Positions 49,323 through 59,689 of a stretch of DNA of 64,000 nucleotides are shown here, piece after piece. How positions within the stretch are numbered: position 1 is the first letter of the stretch; each line of letters begins with the position of its first letter. The notes beneath the pieces are model-generated. The model saw only the letters and a program-made list of their open reading frames with translations, did no database searches and was not told the origin of the DNA. The stretch spans positions 4,059,001-4,123,000 of the forward strand of contig NC_083508.1 in the NCBI RefSeq assembly GCF_032362555.1, written 5' to 3'. The position numbers and the translations under genes were made by a program. This DNA is from Amyelois transitella. Lineage: Eukaryota > Arthropoda > Insecta > Lepidoptera > Pyralidae.

Positions 49323-49702
49323 CATAGCTTTAAGGTCTAGTTATAAAATCCTGTGAAATGTTGTTGTTAACTTAGGTACGTTATTTAAGATCAATGCGGT
49401 GTAGTAAAATAAAAATAATTTAAATCTATCTTGATTTTTCTAAACCAGCCCAAAATAAATCCCCATTTTCATAATAATCCTTACTCTCATAAAAGAGGAT
49501 ATGCGCGTGCCAGCGTGCGCAAATTAGGCCTATGTAGTTCATAACGTAAAAAAAAAAACATATAAACTCATTGTGAGTGTAATGCGCACATTTGAATGAT
49601 ATTCAACTTTGTATTAAATAAAATCTCTATTTTTGAAACTACATTGCTTTGTTTGTCGAATACTTCAAAATGAATACTACTAGATTGGGTATTTAGTAAA
49701 CG

Positions 49703-49757
49703 GAACCCTGAATATAAAGTGGTTGATGTTTATCAACCACTTTTAATTTCAGGGATT
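49703..49757. repeat. Foldback of about 25 bp per arm
   Basis: Inner arms AAGTGGTTGAT (49717-49727) and ATCAACCACTT (49732-49742) with loop GTTT. Outer CCCTGAA and TTCAGGG also pair. Probably a tiny foldback element. Confidence 0.6.
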
Positions 49758-49914
49758 CGTTGATAATGATATCCTAGTTCGGTATAATGATGACTTTAAA
49801 TCATAGGTTTGATGGTTATTTACTCGTATATCTCTAGAGTTATATCGCTTCTAGAGTTGCACCCTCGACCGTGGGTGCTTCTAGGACTGGGGTCCGCTAT
49901 ATATTTACATATCT

Positions 49915-50085
49915 ATCATATTAATATTATTAAAAGGTAAAGATTGTAAATTTGATGTTTGTAAGGGCTTATCTTTGGAAATACTGAAACGAATAATGAA
50001 AAGTATTTTACCGTTAAAAAGACACAATTCTGCGGGTGTTATAGATTATGCATGTACCACAGGCGAAGCCGTTCCGGGCCGCTAG
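49915..50085 (+). mobile_element. Short Helitron-like non-autonomous element
   Basis: Starts ATTAATATTATTAAAAGG and ends GCGAAGCCGTTCCGGGCCGC TAGT-type end. Same orientation and layout as the copy at 31.9 kb. Confidence 0.45.
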
Positions 50086-50477
50086 TCTATGCATTAAGGA
50101 GGATACAGGCTGACTAACATAAAAAAGCACACCTCACTCGGTTTAGGAATTTGAAATCCCATGTCCTTCTCTTAAGGGTGCAACTAAGAGAGGATTTTCC
50201 AAAATTAGGACAAATTTATTAGACACAAACACTAGACACATGATTATACGTATTTCCAAGTAAATAATATGTAGGCAAATCAAACTTACCATATCATAAT
50301 GTGCTTTTGTTAGATAAAAACTTATAAAAAGAATAAATAAATAAGAACTAAGTATATATTTTGTATTTTAATTGTTCTTTATAATAAAAAAACTTAAAAA
50401 CTAAATTGATGAAAGTTGGCATAGAGTCAAATTACGAATAAATTTTGAGGGACCTTCTTATTTATTTAGTTTTCTTA

Positions 50478-50725
50478 AATATTCTACTAATATTATAAAT
50501 GCGAAAGTTTGTGAGTATGTCAGGATGTCAGTATGGATGTTTGTTACTCTTTCACGCAAAAACTACTGAACCGATTACGATGAAATTTGGTATGAGGTAG
50601 CTGAAGACCCAGAATAACATATAGGCTACTTTTTATCCCAGAGTTCCCGCGGGATTGATTGTTATGTTATGATAAGGGTTCTACGTGGACGTAATCGCGG
50701 GCGGCCTCAAGTTAGTCGGGACTTA
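50478..50725 (+). mobile_element. Lep1-like Helitron non-autonomous element
   Basis: Starts TACTAATATTATAAATGCGA, with internal CAAAAACTACTGAACCGATT and ATGAAATTTGGTATGAGGTA, and ends with the GC-rich CGTAATCGCGGGCGGC hairpin region. This is the best-preserved such copy in the window. Confidence 0.6.
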
Positions 50726-50851
50726 GTAAATACCAGCGAAATTTTCTGACTGATTAAAGTTTTCAAAGAAATATGAAGCGACAAAATAAATTTTTGCCAT
50801 CCCAATCAAAGGAAGTATATATCCTACTCGTAAGTATGAAATTAGTAGTTC

Positions 50852-50964
50852 TATGAGATTATTGTAGTAGTATGCAGAGATCGTGGCAAGTGGAAAGAGG
50901 TAGTCTAGTCTCTGCCTACCCCTCCGGGAAAGAGGCGTGATTTTATGTATGTATGAGATTATTG
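50852..50964 (+). mobile_element. Very short LINE 3' insertion with 13-bp duplication
   Basis: Insert 50865-50952 is flanked by TATGAGATTATTG (50852-50864 and 50952-50964, sharing the boundary base). It contains only the last codons and (ATGT) tail of the LINE at 21.8 kb (ATCGTGGCAAGTGGAAAGAG). Confidence 0.8.
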
Positions 50965-51336
50965 GTATTTAAAACTTTTCCCTTATTGACTAACTGAGAG
51001 ACATCACACAGCTGTACTAGGTGTTAGGAAGCCATGTTACAATGACAACCCAATTGAACTAGGGGGGCAGACAGGGAACTTTATATTTATGTATGTTTTT
51101 TGCGAAGTGTAAGCGTGGTAATAAGAAATTTTGCAACATCTTAACGAGGCCTTTCAGTCTTTTCAATATGTATGTATGTTTTTAATTACACTTTCAAAAA
51201 CCTCACACCGTCAAGCCTTTTTCAATGTCAATAAATAAACAACTCCATAAGAGTGCTATTGTAAAGTGCCGGGAACCACACGGCATATTAGCTTTGGATC
51301 CGTTAAATATGGAGAGTTATATTAATAAATTAAAAT

Positions 51337-51534
51337 TGCGAGTAAATGCCAATAAAAAAATACAATAAATATAAGTACCCGAAACCGCCGAGCTTGCATA
51401 AAGAGAGTTATGAATGTGGATGAAGCGAAGGAAGTATGCAGTGATCGTGGCAAGTGGAAAGAGGTAGTCTCTGCCTACCCCTCCGAGAAAGAGGCGTGAT
51501 TTTATGTATGTTATGTATGTATGCGAGTAAATGC
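51337..51534 (+). mobile_element. LINE 3' insertion with 13-bp duplication, just upstream of vitelline-membrane gene 2
   Basis: Insert 51350-51521 is flanked by TGCGAGTAAATGC (51337-51349 and 51522-51534). The 3' part matches the C-terminal codons of the LINE at 21.8 kb (GTTATGAATGTGGATGAAGC). The first about 30 bp are A-rich and not clearly LINE. It ends about 120 bp before the TATA box of the next gene. Confidence 0.85.
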
Positions 51535-51640
51535 AATCACGGTGAAGGAATTTCATCACTACGTGCTAGGATAAGATGCGTTTTAGATAGAAAAGATTGT
51601 ATCGCACGTACATGCGTATTGACTCACTATGTTCGTTTAG

Positions 51641-51646
51641 TATAAA
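51641..51646 (+). promoter_or_regulatory. TATA box of vitelline membrane gene 2
   Basis: TTTAGTATAAATG, 52 bp before the ATG at 51693; the same AGTATAAATG string is at the TATA of gene 3. Confidence 0.75.
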
Positions 51647-51692
51647 TGTTACGAAAAACCCTCAGACCACACAGATCACCATCACATCCATC

Positions 51693-52427
51693 ATGAAGAC
51701 CTCATTGGTACTAGCAGCGCTCGTTGGCTTCGCCTTCGGGGCCCCAGCTGAAAATATCTCTTCGGAGAAAACAGCTGAGATAATGAGGTCAGAACGATCT
51801 TACGGACCTCCGCCTTGTGCTGGAGCCGGCGGCTATTCAGGTGGCGGAAGTTACGCCCCAATGCCACAACCACAGTACTTACCACCACAACCTCAACCAC
51901 AGAGTCCCTTGCCGCAGTACAGGGAAGATGAGAAGCACCAAGAATCAGCTAGATCATACTACGAACCTTCACTTCCGGCTTTGCCAACCGCTTCGGGATA
52001 TGGGTCTGGAGCAGCGTCGGTGTTAGGACCGGTTCCTAGTCCAATTCCAGCGCACATTTCTGGCGGTCCAGCCGTGGGTCTCTTCCCGAACGCCAAAGTA
52101 GGAGGTTGCAATGTACCATTACTACTCAGCTGCTCACCACAAGTCGTAGCTGGCCATCTAGCGGAGTCTCACTACTCAGCCCCGGCCCCAGCATATAGAA
52201 ATGGAGAAGAACAGGAAGAAGCTAAACTCATGGAGATGACGATGCAACCGCCGATTGCGAGAGGCGCCGTCAGTCATCATAAAGTATCTGAGGACTACCC
52301 TGATCCCAAGGACCCACACCCTGGCAACCACCATGTGGTATCCAAGGACTACCCGGTACCAAACCTCTCGATTATGGTGCAGTCACAACCCTTGGATATC
52401 AAAAAGAAAACTGAGACTAAAAATTGA
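51693..52427 (+). CDS. Vitelline membrane protein 2 (eggshell)
   Basis: An intronless gene of 244 residues. Signal peptide MKTSLVLAALVGFAFGAPA; furin-type RSER (32-35) before SYGPPPCAGAGGYSGG (Cys42). A Pro/Gln-rich middle (PQPQYLPPQPQPQSPLPQ) follows, then the vitelline-membrane core LFPNAKVGGCNVPLLLSCSP (Cys139, Cys147) and QVVAGHLAESHYSAPAPAY. The His/Pro-rich tail repeats SKDYP-type units (SEDYPDPKDPHP, SKDYPVPN). It shares layout with gene 1: signal, short pro-peptide, N-terminal Cys, core. An in-frame ATG at 51597 lies upstream of the TATA box and is not used. No clear AATAAA follows within 100 bp. Follicle-cell expression is inferred from the family. Confidence 0.88.
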   Translation: MKTSLVLAALVGFAFGAPAENISSEKTAEIMRSERSYGPPPCAGAGGYSGGGSYAPMPQPQYLPPQPQPQSPLPQYREDEKHQESARSYYEPSLPALPTASGYGSGAASVLGPVPSPIPAHISGGPAVGLFPNAKVGGCNVPLLLSCSPQVVAGHLAESHYSAPAPAYRNGEEQEEAKLMEMTMQPPIARGAVSHHKVSEDYPDPKDPHPGNHHVVSKDYPVPNLSIMVQSQPLDIKKKTETKN

Positions 52428-54837
52428 GAGAAAAATTTAGGGCTTTAGTAAAATTTTGAAATGTTTTTATTTATTATTTTTGTACCAATTTTTATAATTT
52501 ATTTATGAAATAGAAATGTGTAAAAAATTTGTTGTTTCATGTAATGAACTTTTATACTCACCACAGTGTTTTCTCCACCCCAAAAAATCTTAATATGAGT
52601 GTTTTTCCCATACACGAATGATCTAGGAGAATCAGTTTTATGCCAGCTTGTTGCTTATACACTAATATTAACATTGCAATTGCCACATCCGATCCTTCTC
52701 ACTGAAGTTCAGTTTTCTGTACTTAAAAACTTAGAAATTTCAGAATAATTATATTTTACTCCTGACGGTTTTGACTGTCTCAGCGCCAAATCGCATAAAA
52801 TCGATGGGCACAATAAGTTTATACGTTGGAAAAGAAACAAACCATTTTATTTTATTATAAAAGTATGTAACATATACCTATATATATATATCGCTTTTGG
52901 AATTGCAAATCCATCATTAACCTATACGTGGCCTTCCAGACTTTTCGGGACTGTGGGCTCTGTCTACCCAGTAAGGGGTAAATACTTAATTACCCTATAT
53001 ATACTCTATATAGATGAATTGCGTATGCGAGCAAAATAAGTTCAGTTTTTTCAGGACGGTTGGCTCTATCTACTCCGCAAGGGATATAGACATAACTATA
53101 TGTATGTATAAAATGTCCTATTTATTTTGTACATACTTTGATGGTGTGTACTTGGTTAAATAATGTATAAGGCCAATTAAAAAAAATTCTACTAAGACTA
53201 AAAAGTAAAGGTTTATGCTGACCTTATAAATCGGAAAAGGTATTTTATGACGATTGATATGTATGTCGGCATCAGACTGTCAACTATTGCAGTTTTCATT
53301 AAGCCAAACGATCCCAACATTCTATTCTTTTGACTTTTGGCACTGTCTATCCCTAAGGTATAACGACGTTATGTGGGTTTCTATTTACTTATGTTAGTTA
53401 ATTTGTTTTTAGGTTATAACAATAATACATAGTTTTAGTACAAACATACAAGGATATACAAATATATAACATAAAAATAGACAAAGCCTTGTCTTGAAAA
53501 GCCTAAAAAAATCCCGAGTGTATAAGCCCATATCCCTAAATCGCCTTTTACGACATCCTTGGGAAAGAGACGGAGTGGTCCTTTTCTTTTTTTCTATTGG
53601 TGCCGGGATCGACACGCCCTTACTGGATTGACAGAGCAAAAAGGAGTTGTATGCCAAGTAAAGCTGAATGACTTGTGACTAACTGACTAATTAAATTAGA
53701 GACATGTTGCCAGATTTATCTTTTAGGCGATGGGCTAGCAACCTGTCCCTATTTGAATCTCAATTCTATCATTAAGCCAAAGCGTGGCTATCAGTCTTAT
53801 CAACACTATTAACTCTGTCTACCCCTTAAGGCATATAGATGTGATTATATGTATGTAACTCAGTGAGGGATAAAGGCGTGGTAATGTTTATGTGATTCGC
53901 GACACAAAGTATACACCTCATAGTGTGTCGTTAAATATTTTCTTTTGATTATTCCAAATGAGCAAATAATACATTTTGCGGAAATCCCCAACTTTTGTAT
54001 CGATTTCCCTTGATTGACTTGTACATTCTGCACTGGAAGAGAAGTACCTGGTATACACTAAATTTTGTTCCTTGCTTCCAGACTAGCATGGAAGATATCT
54101 GTATTCGGGTACAGATAGCTTTCATGCTGAAAAGAGTTATAAACTTAGGGAATCCTTTTTTAGGTGATGGTCTAGCAACTTGTCACTATTTGAATCTCTG
54201 GAGGTTCCCTGCTCTAACAGTCTTTATAAGACTGTCGGCTCTACATATCTTCCCCTTAAGGGATATATACGTTATTATATGTAGGTATGTAGATATTCTT
54301 TATGAATGCAGATTCAGGCCAAATGACCTCAAAAGCGACAATGATTACGTATTGCATTTAGAAACTTTGCAAATTTGGTAATTATATATTTGTTGACATA
54401 TATTACATACATATATACGTCTGTATCCCTTGCGGGGAAGACAGAGCCAACAGTCTTGAAAGACTGACAGGCCACGTCCAGATTTAAGGCTTAATGATAG
54501 AATTAAGCTTCAAATAAATATCAGTTACTAGCCCATCGCCAATAAGAAGAATCCCGAGATTATAGACCTATCCCTTTGTCGTCTTTTGCGACACCCATGG
54601 GAAAGAGATGGCGTGGTCCTATACATACATAAATGTATGTATGTTTGTATCCTGGTCCTATTAGATTGGTGCCTGGAACCAAACGGCACTAATATAAGTT
54701 AAATATAAGCTCTAGTTTTTCATTTTACATATTTCGTACATAATATTCAAAGAAACATTTGCCATGTCGTTCGTGCCTCCGTAAGCCGGAAGGTGTCGTT
54801 TCAGCAATCCTACTGAGTCAGTCGATCGGCACGTATT
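52428..54837. other. Spacer between vitelline-membrane genes 2 and 3, packed with SINE fragments
   Basis: At least six copies or fragments of the (ATGT)n SINE family: (+) 52,925-52,985; (+) 53,044-53,110; (-) 53,490-53,620; (+) 53,725-53,857; (+) 54,159-54,292; (-) 54,404-54,694 (nearly full length with an internal ATGT block). No gene seen. Confidence 0.65.
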
Positions 54838-54882
54838 GATTTTTCTTTGCCGTCCTATTGATTGTTTCTTTAAGCAAATTAG

Positions 54883-54888
54883 TATAAA
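54883..54888 (+). promoter_or_regulatory. TATA box of vitelline membrane gene 3
   Basis: AGTATAAATG context, 55 bp before the ATG at 54938. Confidence 0.75.
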
Positions 54889-54937
54889 TGGCTATCGCAG
54901 ATCATCTCAGCATCAAACACATCCACAGCAGCACACC

Positions 54938-57232
54938 ATGAAGACGCTAGTTGTGCTTACTGTGCTGGCGTCAATCGCTGTGGCAGCTCCACCTTTCTGG
55001 GCAAACGAATTCAAGAATACGCATCATGGAAACTGGCCGGAATATACCAGGAGAGATAAGAAGTCCCCACAAGGATACTTCTTTGCTGAATCAGCACCAT
55101 TTACGCACGTCGGTGTACCTCCAGCTCACATCGAGGGCGAGCTTGAAAGTTCTGCGGCTACTGGAAGAAGTTTTGGTCTGAAGAAAACATTATTAAAGCC
55201 GACCATTATCAAGAGGCCTAGCGGTTATCATTACTACCGAGACTCGGCTGAAGCACGCGCTCAAGAAGATCCTTCTGAAGATTGTTCTAAGCAGTTTAAG
55301 GTCAAAGTTTGTAATGGAGAAAAAACAGCCCGTTCAATTAAAGAGGAAACTCACGAAGATAACATGGAGAGTAGCTTAAAAATGGCAAAAGAAGCAATTG
55401 AACATTTGCAAAGAGACCTTAAAAACAAAGAACTAAGTCCTAAATCTGCTTCATGGAACGAACGCGATGTTCATGAGGAAATTGAAGTTGCCAGAAAAGC
55501 CATCGATCAAGTTCACAAAAATTTCGGAAATTTGGAATCAATGAGTTTGCATTCAAATTTGCATGATGAAACTCTAATTCATTCAACTGATGGTAGCGGC
55601 AAAACTCATGAAGAACGAGCATCACAATGGAAAGAGCATGCAAAATCGTTCCAGAGCCATATTGAAGGTGCTAGAAATATGGAAGATATAATGAAATCAG
55701 CTAGTCACCATGAAAGTTCCTTACATTTTGAAAATATAGACACAACTAAACTTATGAAGAATAGTAACCAGAACGAACATTTACTTCATGAAGCACCATT
55801 GAAACTGATGGCTAAAGAAATGAAGGAAACTCACGAGCGTCATGCCCATTCCGAAACGAAAACCCAATCTGATATGAAAGTAACAGGAACTAAGATGGAA
55901 GAGTCGAAGATGGAGCAGAGTCAGCATTTCGCAAAAGAGAAATCTGCTGAAGTTAATATGGACTTACAAAAGGGAATGTCAGAAATGAAGAATTTTGAGC
56001 TAGAAAAATTGAAAGCAAAAGCCTCAGATTTGACTAATGATAAAATGCAACCCATTAAAGAAGCCGACCAGCATGAAAGTCATATTGACGAGAAATTAAG
56101 AACAACCAAAGAAAATGAACAAAATGAAAAAAGTAAGCCAGCATCTAATATTCAACCAATGTTAGATGTAAATTTACAGAGTGGAAGAATGGTTGACACC
56201 TTCAGGAAATCTAGTGAGCAGAAATGGGATCACGAAATGGATAAGCACTTGAAGCAACCAAAAAATAGTTTTACAGAAACGCAATCAATGGAACATTCTG
56301 CTGTATCAATGCAAAGCAATCACATTAAAGATAATTTTGTGAAGAACCAGCTTAACCAAGAAAAGAAATTCGCCCACACTAAAGCATCTATGAAATCAGC
56401 CGACAACGAAAACACAAAGAAAATGATAAATGACCATCATGACGTATCTTCACACTTACACGTTCCCAGCGAAAAATCAGTTGATGACTTGGGACAAGAT
56501 AAAACTGAATTAAGCAATATGCGTTGGGCACCAATGACAAATGAACACCTGGAAAAGTCAACTCAGATGAAGGCGGCTGCAGACTTCCACAATAACGAGA
56601 AACAACTAGGAGCGATGCATCATCACACTGAACCTACTGTTCAACCATCAAATCAAATAGAGACTAAGAGCCATCCAGTCCATGGTCACTCTTTGAAAAT
56701 TCACGAGAACGAACACTCTATGAACCATGCTATGAACCATGCTAAAACGATTGATGAATTCAACGGCATCATGTCACCAAACCTAAAAACCAGTATCATT
56801 ACGGACCACGCTAAATCAGCTGATTTAGACGGTTTGATGTTACCGAATATGCCGAATTGGATAGATTTTACTGGAAAATCAGCTATGGATTTGATGCAGT
56901 GGTCACACAAGATGGATGGTGGTCGATCAGCATATGGAGGTTATGGAGGTGGTCTGTCTGGAGGTTCGGGAAGTGGTGGAGCTGGCGCAGTTGGCGTATT
57001 CCCTAACGCGCATGTTGGAGGATGCGCAGTGCCTCTACTCCTAAGCTGCTCTCCGTCAGTCGTCTCCGGCAGTTTGGCCAAATCTGGATATGGGTCGAGC
57101 TACGGTTCTGCCCCGGCATACAAAAGCGCGGAGGAACGAAACTTACACAACAAACGGGACACTAAAAAGATTAAAGACGGTTTAAACAAGAAGAATATAA
57201 AACAGAAGACATCTAAAGCTAATAAACAGTAA
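54938..57232 (+). CDS. Large vitelline membrane protein (VMP90-like)
   Basis: An intronless gene of 764 residues. Signal peptide MKTLVVLTVLASIAVAA, a basic pro-region (YTRRDKKSPQGYFF) and a Cys pair near 115-123 (DCSKQFKVKVC). About 500 residues of highly charged, Met/His/Lys/Glu/Ser-rich sequence without cysteine follow, likely helical (e.g. MKEFHERH-like KEMKETHERHAHSETK). A Gly/Tyr-rich stretch (SAYGGYGGGLSGGSGSGG) leads to the C-terminal core VFPNAHVGGCAVPLLLSCSP (Cys696, Cys704) and SVVSGSLAKSGYGSSYGSAP. The tail is Lys-rich. Same layout as its neighbours but with a huge insert. Size and core suggest the counterpart of silkworm VMP90, a transient envelope component; orthology is inferred. 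Poly(A) signals at 57283 and 57386. An upstream in-frame ATG is 5' of the TATA box. Confidence 0.87.
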   Translation: MKTLVVLTVLASIAVAAPPFWANEFKNTHHGNWPEYTRRDKKSPQGYFFAESAPFTHVGVPPAHIEGELESSAATGRSFGLKKTLLKPTIIKRPSGYHYYRDSAEARAQEDPSEDCSKQFKVKVCNGEKTARSIKEETHEDNMESSLKMAKEAIEHLQRDLKNKELSPKSASWNERDVHEEIEVARKAIDQVHKNFGNLESMSLHSNLHDETLIHSTDGSGKTHEERASQWKEHAKSFQSHIEGARNMEDIMKSASHHESSLHFENIDTTKLMKNSNQNEHLLHEAPLKLMAKEMKETHERHAHSETKTQSDMKVTGTKMEESKMEQSQHFAKEKSAEVNMDLQKGMSEMKNFELEKLKAKASDLTNDKMQPIKEADQHESHIDEKLRTTKENEQNEKSKPASNIQPMLDVNLQSGRMVDTFRKSSEQKWDHEMDKHLKQPKNSFTETQSMEHSAVSMQSNHIKDNFVKNQLNQEKKFAHTKASMKSADNENTKKMINDHHDVSSHLHVPSEKSVDDLGQDKTELSNMRWAPMTNEHLEKSTQMKAAADFHNNEKQLGAMHHHTEPTVQPSNQIETKSHPVHGHSLKIHENEHSMNHAMNHAKTIDEFNGIMSPNLKTSIITDHAKSADLDGLMLPNMPNWIDFTGKSAMDLMQWSHKMDGGRSAYGGYGGGLSGGSGSGGAGAVGVFPNAHVGGCAVPLLLSCSPSVVSGSLAKSGYGSSYGSAPAYKSAEERNLHNKRDTKKIKDGLNKKNIKQKTSKANKQ

Positions 57233-58226
57233 TCACAAAGATGTTGATCACGAAGATTCGATACATGGACGTATTAGCAAAAAATAAAGGGACTCCGGAT
57301 TAAAATATACTTAACTGTAGATTTTTTTATGTTAAGCTAATATTTTTTATACTTATTGTGTAAATTTAAACATCACAAGGCATTAAATAAAATTATATTT
57401 CTATTTGAAATTATTTTTACAATGTTTTCCCCGGCTTACGTTTTGATTATTCCCAAAATAACGTCCTCAGGCATTTTAACTGTCTATTTTATAAATTTCA
57501 GCGAAATATATTCAGTTAAGACATAAAGTTTTATTAATTCTTTAATAACCTAATTACTTTGGTTGATACCAATTATAGGTGAATCATATATATTTTTTAA
57601 TATGTCATATAATCAATAATTTTATACGTGTACATAATTAAAAGTTATATTTTTTTTATCAAAATATCTACAAAATACTCGTAGTAGTAGTTAAGAACAC
57701 AGTACCAGTACTGGACAGACTAAGGACCAGTCCTTATCATTCGTAGATATATGAGGTAAACTATGACCTGCATGGAAAGGGTAAAGACGAAATTTCGCCT
57801 TACAATAGTGTAAAATTTTTGCGTAATTACTCGTATACATCGTACGTCGTACAATTACAAACTTAATTAAGTAAAACAGGATTAAGTATGATTGGACCCC
57901 CAACACACAATTTGATATGGTCCGTTGAGTAACTTTAACAAGGGCCTGTGATGTGCTCCAGCTTCAAAATATAAGTGTTGAATACTTCGAATAGTAAACT
58001 TCAAATTTGAAATTACTATGATAACGCGTAAATATGTTAGAAGAATTTTTTGATTTCAAACGCTATTTTGAACGGATACTGTGTGCAATATGAGAAGTTC
58101 CACGAAACTTCTAATATTACGCTGACTGCGATATAACAACTGAGCATGGGTAGTCCGACCCGAACTTTACACCGATTTGACAGTGTATCATTTTAGTTTT
58201 AAATTATAAAGAAAATTTCTGTAATA
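57233..58226. other. Spacer and upstream region of vitelline-membrane gene 4
   Basis: AT-rich, free of recognised repeats, unlike the other spacers. The TATAAA at 58205 is only 22 bp before the ATG, too near to act as TATA. A GATATAAC at about 58,129-58,136 is a better-placed but weak candidate. Confidence 0.5.
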
Positions 58227-59255
58227 ATGAAGTTATTCGTGGTGATTTGTATATTTTTAATGGCCGGAATATCCTCTAACAGTGCCAAAATAACACCGTT
58301 AAAAAATAACAATTTGTGTAAGACTGTTTCACTCGAAGCCGATTATTATAATGGTAAGGAAGGAGAAACGCGAGTGAAGAAATCTAACGAATCTCCGTGC
58401 CAAGGAAATGCCCAACTGGAATATCCTACCAAAAGAGAAGTTATCGATGCACCGTCTTTGCCTTGGTCGCAACAGCCCGAGTTAGAAATTCTTGAAAACA
58501 TCCCTTACGAACCAAATTACTTCTATGGGTTGAACCCTGTACAAAGATCTTTTGATTGGAATGCACCATGGCAAAGAATTGATTACCAATCTAACAATTT
58601 ACCAGCAATAAGAGGACCTTATAGCGGAATTCCATACGCTTATTCACCATTGTTCACCACATCCCCTTCGGCGTACTTGCCACCGGTAGTACCAGCTTAT
58701 GCAAGGCGCACCATCCCCGAATTGCACAGAGAAACTTATAGAAGGACAGGTCGCGTTACCCGTTCGAGAGAAGAAGATGATTTTATGGCAGAGTTGCAGC
58801 ACATGGCAATGATGAATAACATTTTACCGACGATGTCAATACCTTTTCTGCGTTCATCCTCTTACGGTCCCTATAGAGATTCGAATGGAGGTGCGTCAGC
58901 TGTGTTCCCTTCAAGGGCTACAGGATGTGCCTTGCCACTTTTGTTTTCGTGTTCACCTCAAATTACGCGAGGAATTGTAGCCAAGCCGTTACCACCGAAT
59001 TACTCTCAATATGAACCACCATCATATGGTTACATCCAACAAGAACCAGCAAGCCTCAAAAGTGATGTGTCTCAAATGGACGTAAATTCGAATAGTTACG
59101 AATCGCATGAAAATTATCATAATGGACATGACGCGCCTACTATGAATGCTATTGATAGAGCTTTGCAACCAAAGCACGTGGCTAATGAGAACCATACAAT
59201 TTCTGATAAAATACATACTGACAACGTCCTTCCAGTAGCTAATGTGACGCATTAA
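58227..59255 (+). CDS. Divergent vitelline membrane protein 4
   Basis: An intronless gene of 342 residues. Signal peptide MKLFVVICIFLMAGISSNSA; basic cleavage candidates VKKS and PTKR; N-terminal Cys in SPCQGN. The middle is Pro/Tyr/Asn-rich (YSGIPYAYSPLFTTSPSAYL) with an RRTGRVTRSREEDD site before the core. The core is diverged: VFPSRATGCALPLLFSCSPQ with Cys234 and Cys242 kept at C-x7-C, but GG reduced to TG and the following region ITRGIVAKPLPPNY changed. The tail is Asn/His-rich. It lacks the Gly-Tyr repeats and the well-placed TATA of its neighbours, so it is probably an older duplicate with a different expression time. Poly(A) signal at 59492. Confidence 0.82.
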   Translation: MKLFVVICIFLMAGISSNSAKITPLKNNNLCKTVSLEADYYNGKEGETRVKKSNESPCQGNAQLEYPTKREVIDAPSLPWSQQPELEILENIPYEPNYFYGLNPVQRSFDWNAPWQRIDYQSNNLPAIRGPYSGIPYAYSPLFTTSPSAYLPPVVPAYARRTIPELHRETYRRTGRVTRSREEDDFMAELQHMAMMNNILPTMSIPFLRSSSYGPYRDSNGGASAVFPSRATGCALPLLFSCSPQITRGIVAKPLPPNYSQYEPPSYGYIQQEPASLKSDVSQMDVNSNSYESHENYHNGHDAPTMNAIDRALQPKHVANENHTISDKIHTDNVLPVANVTH

Positions 59256-59685
59256 AGGTTTTAAAGACGCAAATTATCAAGAGGTACTAAGATAAGATTT
59301 GCTTGTAATAATTTTATATGTTTGTAGATAAAATATAAACCATACTTATTAAGTTGTTGTTGCCTAGATTTGAGTAGGTAGTATAGTTTTAAGTACGTAG
59401 GTACTTTAAATATAAATAATTGAAAACCCAGTGTTAAAAATACGAAGTTTTTTTTGGATACCAAACTTTTGTTATATTACGTACGTCATGAAATAAAAAA
59501 ATCTAACTTATTTATTGCAAGTTTTATTTTATTCATCCTGATAATGCCTGGGTTTTGTTTGGAAATTTGTGTTGTTTTATTTTTATTTGAAACTTATTAA
59601 TGGTCACATAATCATGTTATGGGTTAAAGAACATCTCATGATTGCACCCTGTGACCTTTAGCAGCCTTTACCATCAAATGGTATA
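59256..59685. other. 3' region of vitelline-membrane gene 4
   Basis: AT-rich, including the likely 3' UTR to about 59,515. Nothing else recognised. Confidence 0.55.
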
Positions 59686-59689
59686 TTTC

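Larger units (their letters stand above)
49323..50851. other. Spacer between vitelline-membrane genes 1 and 2; Helitron-like copies and a foldback
   Basis: Holds a hairpin at 49,703-49,757 and Helitron-like elements at about 49,915-50,085 and 50,478-50,725 (listed separately). No gene. Confidence 0.55.

Noticed and set aside
53995..54381. 128-codon plus-strand frame
   Set aside because: Runs through a SINE copy; composition is that of the repeat.
58205..58210. TATAAA as TATA box of vitelline-membrane gene 4
   Set aside because: Only 22 bp before the start codon; transcription would begin inside the coding region.
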